Origin: Microbacterium neungamense | Lineage (GTDB): Bacteria; Actinomycetota; Actinomycetes; Actinomycetales; Microbacteriaceae | DNA: 64,000 nucleotides | Assembly (NCBI RefSeq): GCF_024971095.1 | Contig: NZ_CP069717.1 | Span: 2,108,001-2,172,000 of the forward strand | Reading direction: 5' to 3' | Part shown: positions 44,788 through 53,657 of the stretch, piece after piece | Layout: each line of letters opens with the position of its first letter | Position numbering within the stretch: the first letter of the stretch is position 1 | Notes under the pieces: model-generated | What the model saw: only the letters and a program-made list of their open reading frames with translations | What the model was told of the DNA's origin: nothing | The model's database searches: none | Position numbers and translations under genes: made by a program

Positions 44788-46790
44788 GGCCGCGCTCCCC
44801 CGGCATCCGTGAACGCGGCAGCATCCGTGCGCGTGCCCGCATCCGCGCCCGCGCCGGCATCCGTGCGCGTGCCGGCTTCCGCGCCCGCGTCGGCATCCGT
44901 CCCTGCGGCGGGGACGCGCACGCCGGGCAGGCGCCACGCGGCGAACGCGGGCCCCTCGGCGGCGAGCGCGACGGCGCCGTCGGATGCGACGGCCAGCGTC
45001 GCCTCGCCGAACAGCGCCTCCGCCTCCGCCGCCCCGGGCAGCGCGCCCGGGGCGAGCTCGGCGTCCACGCGCCCGCGGGTGGCGAGCACGAGCACCGACT
45101 CCTCGGCCGACTCGCGCACGAACACCATGGCGTCGTCGTCGACGTGCAGCCACCGCAGACCGCCGGTCCCGAGCGCCGGGTGCGCACGACGCAGCCCCAC
45201 GAGCTCGCGGTACAGCGCGAGCCGCTCGGCCACATCGGGCTGCGACTCGGTGCCCCACGGGATCGGCGTGCGGCTGGTCTCGCCGTCCACCCCGGTCAGC
45301 CCGAACTCGTCCCCGGCGAACACCACCGGCAGCCCGGGCAGCGTCATCGACAGCCCGACCGCGACCGGGATCGTGCCGGGTGCCGCGTTGGTGGCGAAGC
45401 GGGCGGTGTCGTGGGTGTCCAGCGGCTGCATGTTCCCCAGCCGCACCCGCCACGGGATGCCGCCGGTGAAGCGCGTGATCGATGCGACCACGTCGCGGGC
45501 GGTGTACCGCGGGATGCCGCCGGTGCGCATGCCGAAGAACCACGGCTCCGTGAGCTCCTCGCCCTCGGCGTTCCGGTACGGCGCACCGGTGGGCTCGCTC
45601 AGCCACGCCCACACCGGCCGGGTGAAGGACGGGTAGGTCATCGCGCCGTGCCAGCCGTCGCCCTGCAGGTCGCTGGTCGCGTCGTTCGTGGACTCGCCGA
45701 GCAGGATGGCGTCGGGGTTGATCCGACGCACCGTCTCGCGCAGCAGCCGGCGCACCTCGTCGTTCAGGTCGACCGCGCCGAGCCGGCCGGTCATGTTCGC
45801 CACGTCCACCCGCCAGCCGTCGGCGTTGTACGGCGGCTTCAGCCATTTCGCGACGACCGAGTCCTCGCCGGTGATGAAGCGGCGGCGCAGCTCCTCGCTG
45901 GACCAGTCGAACTTCGGCAGGCTCGGCGTACCCAGCCAGCACTCGTACGCCGTGTTGCCCTCGTCGGTGAAGTAGTAGAAGGACTCCTCCGGGGCGCCGG
46001 GGTTGCCGTAGGCGGCGCGGAACCACTCGTGCCGGTCGCCGGAGTGGTTGCTGGTGAGATCGCCGATGACGCGGATGCCGCGCGCGTGCGCCTCCTCGAT
46101 GAGCCGGACGTAGGCCTCGTCGCCGCCGAGCAGCGGGTCGACGCTGTCGAAGCTGGACGCGTCGTAGCGGTGGTTGGAGGCGGCGGGGAAGATCGGGGTG
46201 AGGTAGAGCAGGTTGACGCCGAGCTCCACGAGGTGGTCGAGGTGCTCGACGATCCCGGGCAGGTCGCCGCCGTAGAACTGGTGGGCGCGGCCCGGCATCA
46301 CCGGGTCGACCGGGGTGTCCCAGGAGGCCGGGATGGCCCAGTCCGGCACCGGGTGCTCGTCGGCCTGGGCGGAGCGGGCGAAGCGGTCGGGGAACACCTG
46401 GTACATCACCGACTCGTGCATCCAGGCCGGCGGCGCCTCGTTCGCGACCAGGGCGAAGTCCTCGGCGTCCAGGGTCTCCAGCCGGTGCAGGCCGGTCTGG
46501 TTCAGCCACTCCACTGTGCCGTCCTCGTGCTGCAGCACGAAGCGGTAGCCGTGCCGCGGGTTGCGCACGGTGATCGGCGCCTCCCACCACTCCCAGCCGT
46601 CGGTCTCGCCGAGGCGACGGGCATCCGTCCACTCGGGCTCGTGGTCGGGGTTGGACCGGGTGCGCACCGCGCGCAGCGGGCCGTACCCGGCGGGGACGCG
46701 CAGGCGGACGGTGACGACGTCGCCGAGCGCCGGGGCGTCGTCGGACACGTACAGCGGGGAGCCGTCGTGGTGCGGGAGGAGAACGGTCAT
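44784..46790 (-). CDS. GH13 alpha-glucosidase/alpha-amylase-type enzyme
   Basis: The 668-residue protein has an N-terminal beta domain and the GH13 barrel: region I DLTSNHSGD, region II GWRVDVANM with the nucleophile Asp, region III LLGEST with the acid Glu, region IV DTHDTARF. No signal peptide is seen, so it probably hydrolyses imported maltodextrins or acts as a cyclomaltodextrinase/neopullulanase in the cytoplasm. After residue ~615 the sequence becomes a low-complexity ADAGAEAGTRTDAG tail. It follows malG by 141 bp. Confidence 0.85.
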   Translation of the reverse strand: MTVLLPHHDGSPLYVSDDAPALGDVVTVRLRVPAGYGPLRAVRTRSNPDHEPEWTDARRLGETDGWEWWEAPITVRNPRHGYRFVLQHEDGTVEWLNQTGLHRLETLDAEDFALVANEAPPAWMHESVMYQVFPDRFARSAQADEHPVPDWAIPASWDTPVDPVMPGRAHQFYGGDLPGIVEHLDHLVELGVNLLYLTPIFPAASNHRYDASSFDSVDPLLGGDEAYVRLIEEAHARGIRVIGDLTSNHSGDRHEWFRAAYGNPGAPEESFYYFTDEGNTAYECWLGTPSLPKFDWSSEELRRRFITGEDSVVAKWLKPPYNADGWRVDVANMTGRLGAVDLNDEVRRLLRETVRRINPDAILLGESTNDATSDLQGDGWHGAMTYPSFTRPVWAWLSEPTGAPYRNAEGEELTEPWFFGMRTGGIPRYTARDVVASITRFTGGIPWRVRLGNMQPLDTHDTARFATNAAPGTIPVAVGLSMTLPGLPVVFAGDEFGLTGVDGETSRTPIPWGTESQPDVAERLALYRELVGLRRAHPALGTGGLRWLHVDDDAMVFVRESAEESVLVLATRGRVDAELAPGALPGAAEAEALFGEATLAVASDGAVALAAEGPAFAAWRLPGVRVPAAGTDADAGAEAGTRTDAGAGADAGTRTDAAAFTDAGGARP

Positions 46791-46931
46791 GTCAGGGCCT
46801 TCCTGTGGATGCGGCGGCAACCCGCCGTGGATGCGACGTGGTTGCACGGCCGGATGCCGTGACAGAGCCCTTCGGTTGTGTTCGTGAGGAGGATACCGGC
46901 CGACGGCCGATGCCCCCACTCGTCTGGTCGT

Positions 46932-47870
46932 CTACTTGACGCTGCCGGCGGTGAGCCCGCCGACGATGTAGCGCTGCAGCGCCAGGAACAGCGCCACCGG
47001 CAGGATCGCGGCGAGCACGGCGCCGGCGGCGAACACGCTCCAGTTCTTCGAGAACTCGTCGGAGACGAAGCGGTACAGGCCCACCGCCAGGGTCTGCTTG
47101 TCGGGGTCGACGAGGATGACGCTGGCGAGCACGAACTCGCTGCAGGTGCCGATGAAGCTGAGCAGCCCGACCACGGCGAGGATCGGCGCGACCAGTCGAA
47201 GGATGATGGTGAAGAAGATGCGGGCGTGCCCGGCGCCGTCGATCTTCGCGGCCTCGTCGATGGATGCCGGGACGGTGTTGAAGAACCCGTACATGAGGTA
47301 GGTGTTCGCCCCGAGCGCGCCGCCCAGGTACACCATGATGAGCCCGATCTGCGTGTTCAGCCCGATCGCCGGGAAGATGTCGCTGATGGTCACCATGAGC
47401 AGGAAGATCGCGACCATCGCCAGCATCTGCGGGAACATCTGCACGACGAGCAGAGCGGTCAGGCTGAACCGGCGGCCGGTGAAGCGCATCCGCGAGAAGC
47501 AGTACGCCGCGAGCGCGCCCAGCAGCACCGTGAAGAACGCGGTGACCAGGCCGATCACGAGCGTGTTCACGAACCACGCCCCGTACGGGTGGGTCTCGTT
47601 CTGGAACAGGGTGAGGTAGCTCTCCAGGCTCACCCTGCTGAACAGCGAGTTCGCGGTGAGCAGGGTGCCGCCCGGGTTGAGCGAGGCGCTGAACACGTAC
47701 AGCAGCGGGAACAGGGCGAACACCGTCGCCAGCACCCCCACGATGTGGCGCCAGCCGGTCTCCCGGAAGTACTTGCGGAACGGGCGGCGGGGCTCGCGGC
47801 CCTCGCCGCGCACCCCGGCCTCGGCCGTGACGATCGCGCCCGTGGAGGGCGCCGCGGTCTGCGTGGTCAT
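46932..47870 (-). CDS. malG: maltose-type ABC transporter permease MalG
   Basis: Inner-membrane permease of a carbohydrate ABC importer, 312 residues with six membrane helices. The EAA loop that contacts the ATPase reads EAAKIDGAGHARIFFTI (near residue 215). The ATG is 1 nt past the malF stop. No ATPase gene is present, so it probably shares a multi-use MsmK/MalK-type ATPase encoded elsewhere. Confidence 0.9.
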   Translation of the reverse strand: MTTQTAAPSTGAIVTAEAGVRGEGREPRRPFRKYFRETGWRHIVGVLATVFALFPLLYVFSASLNPGGTLLTANSLFSRVSLESYLTLFQNETHPYGAWFVNTLVIGLVTAFFTVLLGALAAYCFSRMRFTGRRFSLTALLVVQMFPQMLAMVAIFLLMVTISDIFPAIGLNTQIGLIMVYLGGALGANTYLMYGFFNTVPASIDEAAKIDGAGHARIFFTIILRLVAPILAVVGLLSFIGTCSEFVLASVILVDPDKQTLAVGLYRFVSDEFSKNWSVFAAGAVLAAILPVALFLALQRYIVGGLTAGSVK

Positions 47871-47871
47871 G

Positions 47872-49488
47872 TCAGTTCAGATCCTCCAGGGCCTTGGTGC
47901 GCCGGAACGCGAGGACCGAGATGGTCGCGACGAGGATGAAGATGATGATCGAGAAGGCGCTGGCCAGACCGTAGTCGGCGCTGGATCCGACGAAGGCGAC
48001 CTTGTACACCATGGTGATGAGGATGTCCGTGGCGCCCACGTTCACGCCCGCGGTGACGTCGCGCGGACCGCCGCCGGTGAGCATGTAGATCAGGCTGAAG
48101 TTGTTGAAGTTGAAGGCGAACGAGGAGATCAGCAGCGGGGCGACCGCCACCAGCAGCAACGGCAGCTTGATCGAGCGGAACACCTGCCAGGCGCTCGCGC
48201 CGTCGACGCGCGCGGCCTCCTGCACGTCCTCGGGGATCGACTGCAGCGCGCCCGTGCAGATGAGGAACATGTACGGGAAGCCGAGCCACAGGTTGACCAG
48301 GATGATGCTGGCCTTGGCCAGCCACTCGTTGGTGAGCCACGGGATGTCGGCGCCGCCGAAGAGGACGACGTTGAGGAACCCGAACTCCTGGTTCATCATG
48401 CCCGCCCAGACCAGCGCCGAGAGGAAGCCGGGGAAGGCGTAGGGCAGGATCATCAGCACCCGGTAGTACTTCTTCGACTTCATCCGCGGGTCGTTGAACA
48501 CGATCGCCAGGAACAGGCCGAGGGCGAAGCAGGTGAGCACGGACAGCAGCGCGAACGCGAAGGTCCAGACCAGGACGGACAGGAACGGGCCGCGGATCGA
48601 CTCCTCGGCGAAGGCGCGGGTGAAGTTGTCGAAGCCGACGACGATCTGCCATCCGGGCTTGAGCTCGGTGCCGTCCTCGGCGGTGAACGCGCCGGTGCCG
48701 ATGTCGGAGTACACCACGCCGGTGCGGGTATCGGTCATGGTGCCGGCGGCCTCGTCGTACACCAGCGTCGAGGTGTACACGTAGGCGATGGAGCCGTCCG
48801 GCGTACGCAGCGCGCCGTCGTTCGGGTCGTCGCTGAGCGGCACCGCCATCTCGGAGATGCGCTCCTGGTTGGCGACGATTTCGGCGAACTCGAGCGTGGT
48901 GTAGCCGTCGAGGGCGACGGCCTTGCCGCCGCGCATCTCGGCGTCGTCGACCTCCTCGAGGGGGCGGTCCTCACCGCCGATGAGGACCTCTCCGTCGGGA
49001 TCGGTGACGAGGAAGGAGAGCTCGCCGAGCTGGTCGAGGATCGTCAGCTCGTACTCGGGCGAGTCGGGCACCCGCTCCTGAGCGGAGAGCATGAGCGCGT
49101 TGACGGCGCTCTCCTTGGTGCTGTTGTGACCGGTGCCGTAGTTCGTGAATGCGACGTACCCGGTGTACAGCGCGGCGAACACCTGGAACACGAACAGGAA
49201 GACGAGCCCCGGCATCAGGTACTTCGCGGGCAGCCGGCCTCGTCCGGAGTAGATCCAGACGGCGAGCAGCGCCGCCGCGACGACGAGCACCGCGGGCACC
49301 CACTGGTCCATGCGGATGAGCACCAGGGCGGCGTAGACCGCGAGCGCCAGGATGAGCCCGAGCACCACGATCTTCAGCAGGATGAGGCCCCAGCCGCCGC
49401 CGGCGGCCTCGGCGATGCGGGCGGCCCGGCGCTGTCGGGGTGTGGCGGGGGCGTCGGACCGGGCGTCCTGATCCTCGGTGATCGTCAT
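47872..49488 (-). CDS. malF: maltose-type ABC transporter permease MalF
   Basis: 538-residue permease with the large extracytoplasmic domain typical of MalF after TM3 (about residues 125-270) and eight membrane helices. The EAA loop reads EAARVDGASAWQVFRSI. The length and insert distinguish it from short sugar permeases and support maltose/maltodextrin specificity. It lies 75 bp after malE. Confidence 0.9.
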   Translation of the reverse strand: MTITEDQDARSDAPATPRQRRAARIAEAAGGGWGLILLKIVVLGLILALAVYAALVLIRMDQWVPAVLVVAAALLAVWIYSGRGRLPAKYLMPGLVFLFVFQVFAALYTGYVAFTNYGTGHNSTKESAVNALMLSAQERVPDSPEYELTILDQLGELSFLVTDPDGEVLIGGEDRPLEEVDDAEMRGGKAVALDGYTTLEFAEIVANQERISEMAVPLSDDPNDGALRTPDGSIAYVYTSTLVYDEAAGTMTDTRTGVVYSDIGTGAFTAEDGTELKPGWQIVVGFDNFTRAFAEESIRGPFLSVLVWTFAFALLSVLTCFALGLFLAIVFNDPRMKSKKYYRVLMILPYAFPGFLSALVWAGMMNQEFGFLNVVLFGGADIPWLTNEWLAKASIILVNLWLGFPYMFLICTGALQSIPEDVQEAARVDGASAWQVFRSIKLPLLLVAVAPLLISSFAFNFNNFSLIYMLTGGGPRDVTAGVNVGATDILITMVYKVAFVGSSADYGLASAFSIIIFILVATISVLAFRRTKALEDLN

Positions 49489-49563
49489 CGGGTGTCCTCG
49501 TGGGCGTGCGCGGATTCGGGTGGTGGAGGGGCGGGGCGGCCGATGCCGCCCCGCCCCGTGCGC

Positions 49564-50808
49564 TCACTTGCTGATCGCGGCCTGCACGTCGGCGGCCATC
49601 TTCTCCCACAGGGCGACCGGGTCGCCGCCGGTGCCGTTGATGATCGCGGCCTCGGTCACGCCCCAGTACTGCCACACGGCGCCCATCTCGGGGATGCTGG
49701 GCATCGGGACGGCGTCCGCTCCGACGGCGCCGAATCCGGCGGTGAGGGGGTCGCTCTCGACGGCGGCCTCGAAGGCGGCGGTCAGCGCGGGGGCGCGTCC
49801 ACCCACCTCGTAGAGGGCCGTCTGCACCTCTTCCGAGCCGATGTAGTTGAGGAGGAACTCGCTGGCGGCCAGCTTGTTCTTGCTCTCCGAGCTCAGGAAG
49901 AAGCCCTGCACACCGGCGAACGGCTGCGCCGGCTGACCGCCGGCGGACGGGATCGGGTCGACGACGACGTTCAGACCGGCCTCCGTCGCGGACGGAGCGT
50001 TCCACGGCCCGGTGAGGAAGAACGGCGCCTTGCCGGCGTTGAAGTTCTCCCTCGCGAGATCGCCGGTGATGTTCGTGTTCAGGATGCCGGCCTTGCCCTG
50101 TTCGCCGAGCCAGGTGGCGAACGCCTTGCCGCCGTCGTTGCCGATCTGCAGGTCCTCGGCGTTGTAGCTGCCGTCGGCCTTGGTGCCGAACACGGGAGCG
50201 CCGAAGGAGGTCTGGAAGGGGTACAGGTGGTACGGGTCGGCGGCCTCGGGGTCGAGACCGACCAGGAACGCGTACTCGGTGCCGGCGGCCTTGCCCTTGG
50301 CGATCATGTCGTCGTAGGAGGTGGGCGCCTCGGGCACGAGGTCGGCGTTGCGAAGCAGGCCGATGTTCTCGATCGCGTAGGGGACGCCGTACACCTGGCC
50401 GTCGTAGCTGAACGCGTCGACCGCGACCTTCTCGAACTCGCCGGCGCGGTCGCCGAGCTCGACCGGGGCGACGACGCCGTTGTCGACGAGCACGCCGAGC
50501 CAGTCGTGCGCGCCGACGGCCACGTCCGGACCCTTGCCGGTCGGGACCTGCTGGACGAACTGGTCGCGGATGTCGCCGAACTCCTTCTGGACGAGCTTGA
50601 CCTCGACGCCGGTGTCGGCGGTGAAGTCCTTGGCGGCGTCCTTCAGGACGCCCGCGCGGTCTGCGTCGACCCAGACCGTGATCGCGCCCGCGTCGCCCTT
50701 GTCGTCCGCGTCGCCGCCGGTGGAGCCGGCACCGCAGCCGGTCAGCGCCAGGGCGGAGACGGACGCGATGGCGCCGAACACGAGGATGCTCCTCTTGGTC
50801 ACCTTCAT
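49564..50808 (-). CDS. malE: maltose-type substrate-binding lipoprotein MalE
   Basis: The 414-residue lipoprotein has a signal peptide with lipobox ALTGC (near residue 25) and a periplasmic-binding fold ([41 protein letters not shown]). It would capture malto-oligosaccharides for MalFG. The ATG at 50808 has GAGAGG upstream. A LacI-type operator overlaps its promoter. Confidence 0.92.
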   Translation of the reverse strand: MKVTKRSILVFGAIASVSALALTGCGAGSTGGDADDKGDAGAITVWVDADRAGVLKDAAKDFTADTGVEVKLVQKEFGDIRDQFVQQVPTGKGPDVAVGAHDWLGVLVDNGVVAPVELGDRAGEFEKVAVDAFSYDGQVYGVPYAIENIGLLRNADLVPEAPTSYDDMIAKGKAAGTEYAFLVGLDPEAADPYHLYPFQTSFGAPVFGTKADGSYNAEDLQIGNDGGKAFATWLGEQGKAGILNTNITGDLARENFNAGKAPFFLTGPWNAPSATEAGLNVVVDPIPSAGGQPAQPFAGVQGFFLSSESKNKLAASEFLLNYIGSEEVQTALYEVGGRAPALTAAFEAAVESDPLTAGFGAVGADAVPMPSIPEMGAVWQYWGVTEAAIINGTGGDPVALWEKMAADVQAAISK

Positions 50809-50848
50809 TGGTGTGTGCCTCTCTCGATGCGTGGGGGCCTGCCCGATA

Positions 50849-50862
50849 TGCAAGCGCTTACA
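50849..50862. promoter_or_regulatory. LacI-family operator at the malE promoter
   Basis: TGCAAGCGCTTACA is a CG-centred LacI-family half-palindrome. It lies directly downstream of the malE -10 hexamer, the classic position for repression. No LacI-type gene is in the window; a maltose-responsive regulator encoded elsewhere is inferred. Confidence 0.8.
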
Positions 50863-50891
50863 GTATGCCCTGCGACGCGGCATCCGCGCAA
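50862..50891 (-). promoter_or_regulatory. promoter of the malEFG operon
   Basis: On the minus strand -35 TTGCGC (50886-50891), 18-bp spacer and -10 CATACT (50862-50867) abut the operator. A hairpin AACGCCCG-CTTT-CGGGCGTT (50890-50909) overlaps the -35. Confidence 0.7.
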
Positions 50892-50956
50892 CGCCCGCTT
50901 TCGGGCGTTATCGAGCTGAGATATGGCCTCTGGCGCACGTTCCTCGCGAACGCAGG

Positions 50957-50970
50957 TGCAAGCGCTTTCA
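50957..50970. promoter_or_regulatory. second LacI-family operator
   Basis: TGCAAGCGCTTTCA lies 108 bp from the first operator (centre to centre), about ten helical turns, and between the divergent malE and yajQ genes. Looping repression of malE is inferred; an effect on yajQ is also possible. Confidence 0.7.
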
Positions 50971-51071
50971 AGACGGATGCCGGGCGGTTCGGGCTGCGCG
51001 ACTGCGCCGCATCCGCTCCCCGACGGCGCCGCGCCCGCGCGTGCGGTCGCAGCGCTCGATACACTGCCTGT

Positions 51072-51560
51072 ATGGCTGACAGCTCCTTCGACATCGTCTC
51101 CAAGGTCGACCGCCAGGAGGCGGACAACGCGCTCAACCAGGCCCGCAAGGAGGTCGAGCAGCGCTACGACTTCAAGGGCACCGGCGCATCCATCGCGTGG
51201 AGCGGCGAGCAGATCGTGATCACCGCCAACTCGGAGGAGCGGGCCAAGGCCGTGCTGGATGTCTTCCAGTCGAAGCTGATCAAGCGCGGCATCTCCCTGA
51301 AGAGCCTCGACTCCGGCGAGCCGGTCGCCAGCGGCAAGGAGTTCCGCATCGTCTCGAGCCTGAAGAACGGCATCTCGAGCGAGAACGCGAAGAAGATCGG
51401 CAAGATCATCCGCGACGAGGGTCCGAAGTCGGTGAAGTCGCAGATCCAGGGCGACGAGCTGCGCGTGCAGTCCAAGAGCCGCGACGACCTGCAGGAGGTC
51501 ATCCGCCTCCTCAAGGCCGCCGACCTCGACATCGACCTGCAGTTCGTCAACTACCGCTGA
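51072..51560 (+). CDS. yajQ: YajQ family nucleotide-binding protein
   Basis: The 162-residue protein matches the YajQ family ([53 protein letters not shown]). Family members bind cyclic-di-GMP or nucleotides and act in virulence or stress in some bacteria; role here unknown. TACACT (51060-51065) is exactly 6 nt before the ATG, so the transcript is leaderless. Confidence 0.93.
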   Translation: MADSSFDIVSKVDRQEADNALNQARKEVEQRYDFKGTGASIAWSGEQIVITANSEERAKAVLDVFQSKLIKRGISLKSLDSGEPVASGKEFRIVSSLKNGISSENAKKIGKIIRDEGPKSVKSQIQGDELRVQSKSRDDLQEVIRLLKAADLDIDLQFVNYR

Positions 51561-51671
51561 ACCCGCGCACCCCGGCCGGCGACCCACCGCTGCGCGCGGC
51601 ACTTGACCGGGCGCCCCGCCGTCGGCGGGCTGATCCCGCGCCGCCGGAGCGGCCATAGCGCCGATATGCCG

Positions 51672-51693
51672 TTGTGATCTAGTGTGCTCACAA
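51672..51693. promoter_or_regulatory. palindrome overlapping the GntR gene promoter
   Basis: TTGTGA (51672-51677) and TCACAA (51688-51693) form a 22-bp palindrome spanning a TAGTGT -10-like hexamer (51680-51685). The position suggests autoregulation by the GntR protein encoded 79 bp downstream. A CAAGGCC/GGCCTTG stem follows in the leader. Confidence 0.5.
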
Positions 51694-51771
51694 GGCCTCG
51701 TATCCCGAGGGCCTTGGGACGTTCCCTGGGGAGGGACGCTCGGATGGATGCCGCTGGGGAGGGTGTTCAGC

Positions 51772-52467
51772 ATGGATGGGGATTGGTCGGGGTTGATCCC
51801 GCCGTCGAAACGGCTGCTGGCCGAAGAGGTGTTCCTGGAGATCGGCTCGGCGATCGTCGACGGCCGCATCCCGGCGGGCACCCGCCTGCGCGACGCCGAC
51901 CTCGCGGCGCAGTACAACGTGTCGCGGACGCCGGTCCGGGAGGCGCTGCAGCGCCTGGAGCGGATCGGCCTGGTCGAGATGGCGCCGAGCCGGTTCACGC
52001 GCGTCACCGAGCCGACGCCCGAGGCCATCGACGACGCGCGCGAGTACGCCGGGTATCAGACCGGCATCGTCTGCGCGATGGCGGTGGGCCGGATGTCGGC
52101 CGCGGAGCGGGCGCACGCCCGGCGCATCATCGAGCGCATCCGCGCGGCAGGCGCCGACGCCGAAGCCTCGTCGAAGGCGCGATGGGAGCTGTTCGAGCAT
52201 CTCGGGCGCTGTTCCGGCAACCGCATCCAGCGCGAGCTCACCGCGGAGTCGAGCATGGCCCTGCTGCGCCACCTGCGCCTGTGGCGTCCGACCGCCGAGC
52301 AACGGGCGATGGCCGAGGAGGGCCTCGACGCTCTCGAGGAGGCCATCCTCGACGGCGACGCCGCGGCGGCCGAGCAGGCGGCGCGCCTCATGTACGGCGT
52401 GCGCGGTGCGGAGGACGCGGCGAGCGAGGCATCCGACGCCGCGGACCCGGCGGAGCGCACCGGCTGA
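51772..52467 (+). CDS. GntR family regulator, FCD subfamily
   Basis: The 231-residue protein has a winged helix (residues ~14-80: VFLEIGSAIVDGRIPAGTRL, DLAAQYNVSRTPVREALQRL) and an all-helical FCD effector domain with helical repeats from residue ~85. Ligand unknown. The ATG at 51772 is preceded by GGGAGGG; an in-frame frame from 51682 lies in the leader. It is convergent with the hydrolase gene. Confidence 0.85.
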   Translation: MDGDWSGLIPPSKRLLAEEVFLEIGSAIVDGRIPAGTRLRDADLAAQYNVSRTPVREALQRLERIGLVEMAPSRFTRVTEPTPEAIDDAREYAGYQTGIVCAMAVGRMSAAERAHARRIIERIRAAGADAEASSKARWELFEHLGRCSGNRIQRELTAESSMALLRHLRLWRPTAEQRAMAEEGLDALEEAILDGDAAAAEQAARLMYGVRGAEDAASEASDAADPAERTG

Positions 52468-52498
52468 GCCGACGCGCGGGGCCGCCGGATCGGCTCAG
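52464..52498. terminator. bidirectional terminator between GntR and hydrolase genes
   Basis: CTGAGCCGA (52464-52472) and TCGGCTCAG (52490-52498) form perfect 9-bp arms. The stem spans both stop codons of the two convergent genes. Confidence 0.65.
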
Positions 52499-53544
52499 GC
52501 CACCGGCATCCGCTCCGCCTCGGCCTGCGGCGCCTCCGTCGCCGGCGGGCGCACGTGGCGCGCGGCGTTCCATCCGGTGACCCAGCGCTCCAGCCGGAAG
52601 TACGCCTCGTTCCGCGCCTCCCGCCGGGAGAGGAACACGTCGTGCAGCGCACCGTCGATCCGCTCCACGGTGACGGACGACCCGAGTCTGAGCGCGGCGC
52701 GCGCGATGTCGTCGACGACGAGCACGCTGTCGGCGCGGGTGAGCTCCTCAGACCAGCGCGTCGGGATCGCCGTGCGCTCCGACAGCAGCACGCACACCGG
52801 CACACGGATGCCGAGGCCCGCGGAGACCCTCGCGTGCCCGGCGAGGATCGCATGCAGCCAGGCCGCGTGCACGGTCATCGTCAGCTCGGGGCGCCATTCG
52901 GGGTTGATGTCCATCGGGTCGTCCGGGTCGGCCACCTCGCGCTGCGCCCGCGTGTAGAAGCCGAGGTCGACCTGCGGCGCCGCGTCACGGGGCCAGAACC
53001 GTGCGCTCAGCTCGATCATCGGAGCGATCGCGGGGCGCGCGGCGCCGAGCTGGAACTCGAGCCACGGCGCGTTCAGGATCACCGCGGACGCGGCATCCGG
53101 ATGCCGTGCCGCCCACAGACTGAGGATGAGCCCGCCCGTGGAATGACCGAAGAGCACGAGCCGGCGGGACGGGGCATCCGACATCGCGGCGAGCGCCGCG
53201 GCGATGTCCTCGTCGTAGGCGTCGAGGTTGGTGATGTAGCCGGGCGTCTGCCCGGGGCGCAGGCTGCGGCCGTACTTGCGCAGGTCGAGCGCGAAGAAGC
53301 GGGCGCCGCGCGAGGTCCAGAACCGGGCCAGCCGACGCTGGAAGAAGTAGTCCGACCAGCCGTGCACGTAGAGCACGTCGACATCGGCCAGGGGCCGCGT
53401 GTCCTGGCCGAAGCGCCACCACGGCACGGCATCCGGCAGCGCGCGGACGAGGGTCGCGACGACCGGCCCTTCCTCGTCGTCGCCGAGCGTCAGCGTCTGC
53501 TGCTCGAACCCGTCGCCGAGGACGTCCGCTACCCACTCCCCCAT
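52495..53544 (-). CDS. alpha/beta hydrolase (serine aminopeptidase/lysophospholipase type)
   Basis: The 349-residue protein has the nucleophile elbow LFGHSTGGLILSLWAARHPD, an oxyanion region VDVLYVHGWSDYFF and a C-terminal DALHDVFLSRREARNEAYF-like His motif (IDGALHDVFLSR). It probably hydrolyses acyl esters; substrate unknown. ATG 53544 is 6 nt after TAGGGT (53551-53556, minus strand): leaderless. Confidence 0.85.
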   Translation of the reverse strand: MGEWVADVLGDGFEQQTLTLGDDEEGPVVATLVRALPDAVPWWRFGQDTRPLADVDVLYVHGWSDYFFQRRLARFWTSRGARFFALDLRKYGRSLRPGQTPGYITNLDAYDEDIAAALAAMSDAPSRRLVLFGHSTGGLILSLWAARHPDAASAVILNAPWLEFQLGAARPAIAPMIELSARFWPRDAAPQVDLGFYTRAQREVADPDDPMDINPEWRPELTMTVHAAWLHAILAGHARVSAGLGIRVPVCVLLSERTAIPTRWSEELTRADSVLVVDDIARAALRLGSSVTVERIDGALHDVFLSRREARNEAYFRLERWVTGWNAARHVRPPATEAPQAEAERMPVA

Positions 53545-53569
53545 GACGCCACCCTACCCATCCCCTCCC

Positions 53570-53630
53570 GTCTGTTTGTGCCGTTCTGCTGCTTCAGCGG
53601 CGCTGAAGCAGCAGAACGGCACAAACAGAC
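53570..53630. repeat. 61-nt perfect palindrome of the TTTGTGCCGTTCTGC family
   Basis: 30-nt arms, perfectly complementary, meet at a single central base (53600). The inner part TTTGTGCCGTTCTGCTGCTTC recurs at 59161-59186. It lies between the fprA 3' end and the hydrolase 5' end and may act as a terminator. Confidence 0.9.
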
Positions 53631-53657
53631 GCTGGGGGACGGCGAGGGGCGCCGGGG

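Noticed and set aside
51561..51670. tRNA or small RNA after yajQ
   Set aside because: No cloverleaf or conserved T-arm sequence; only a short GC hairpin.
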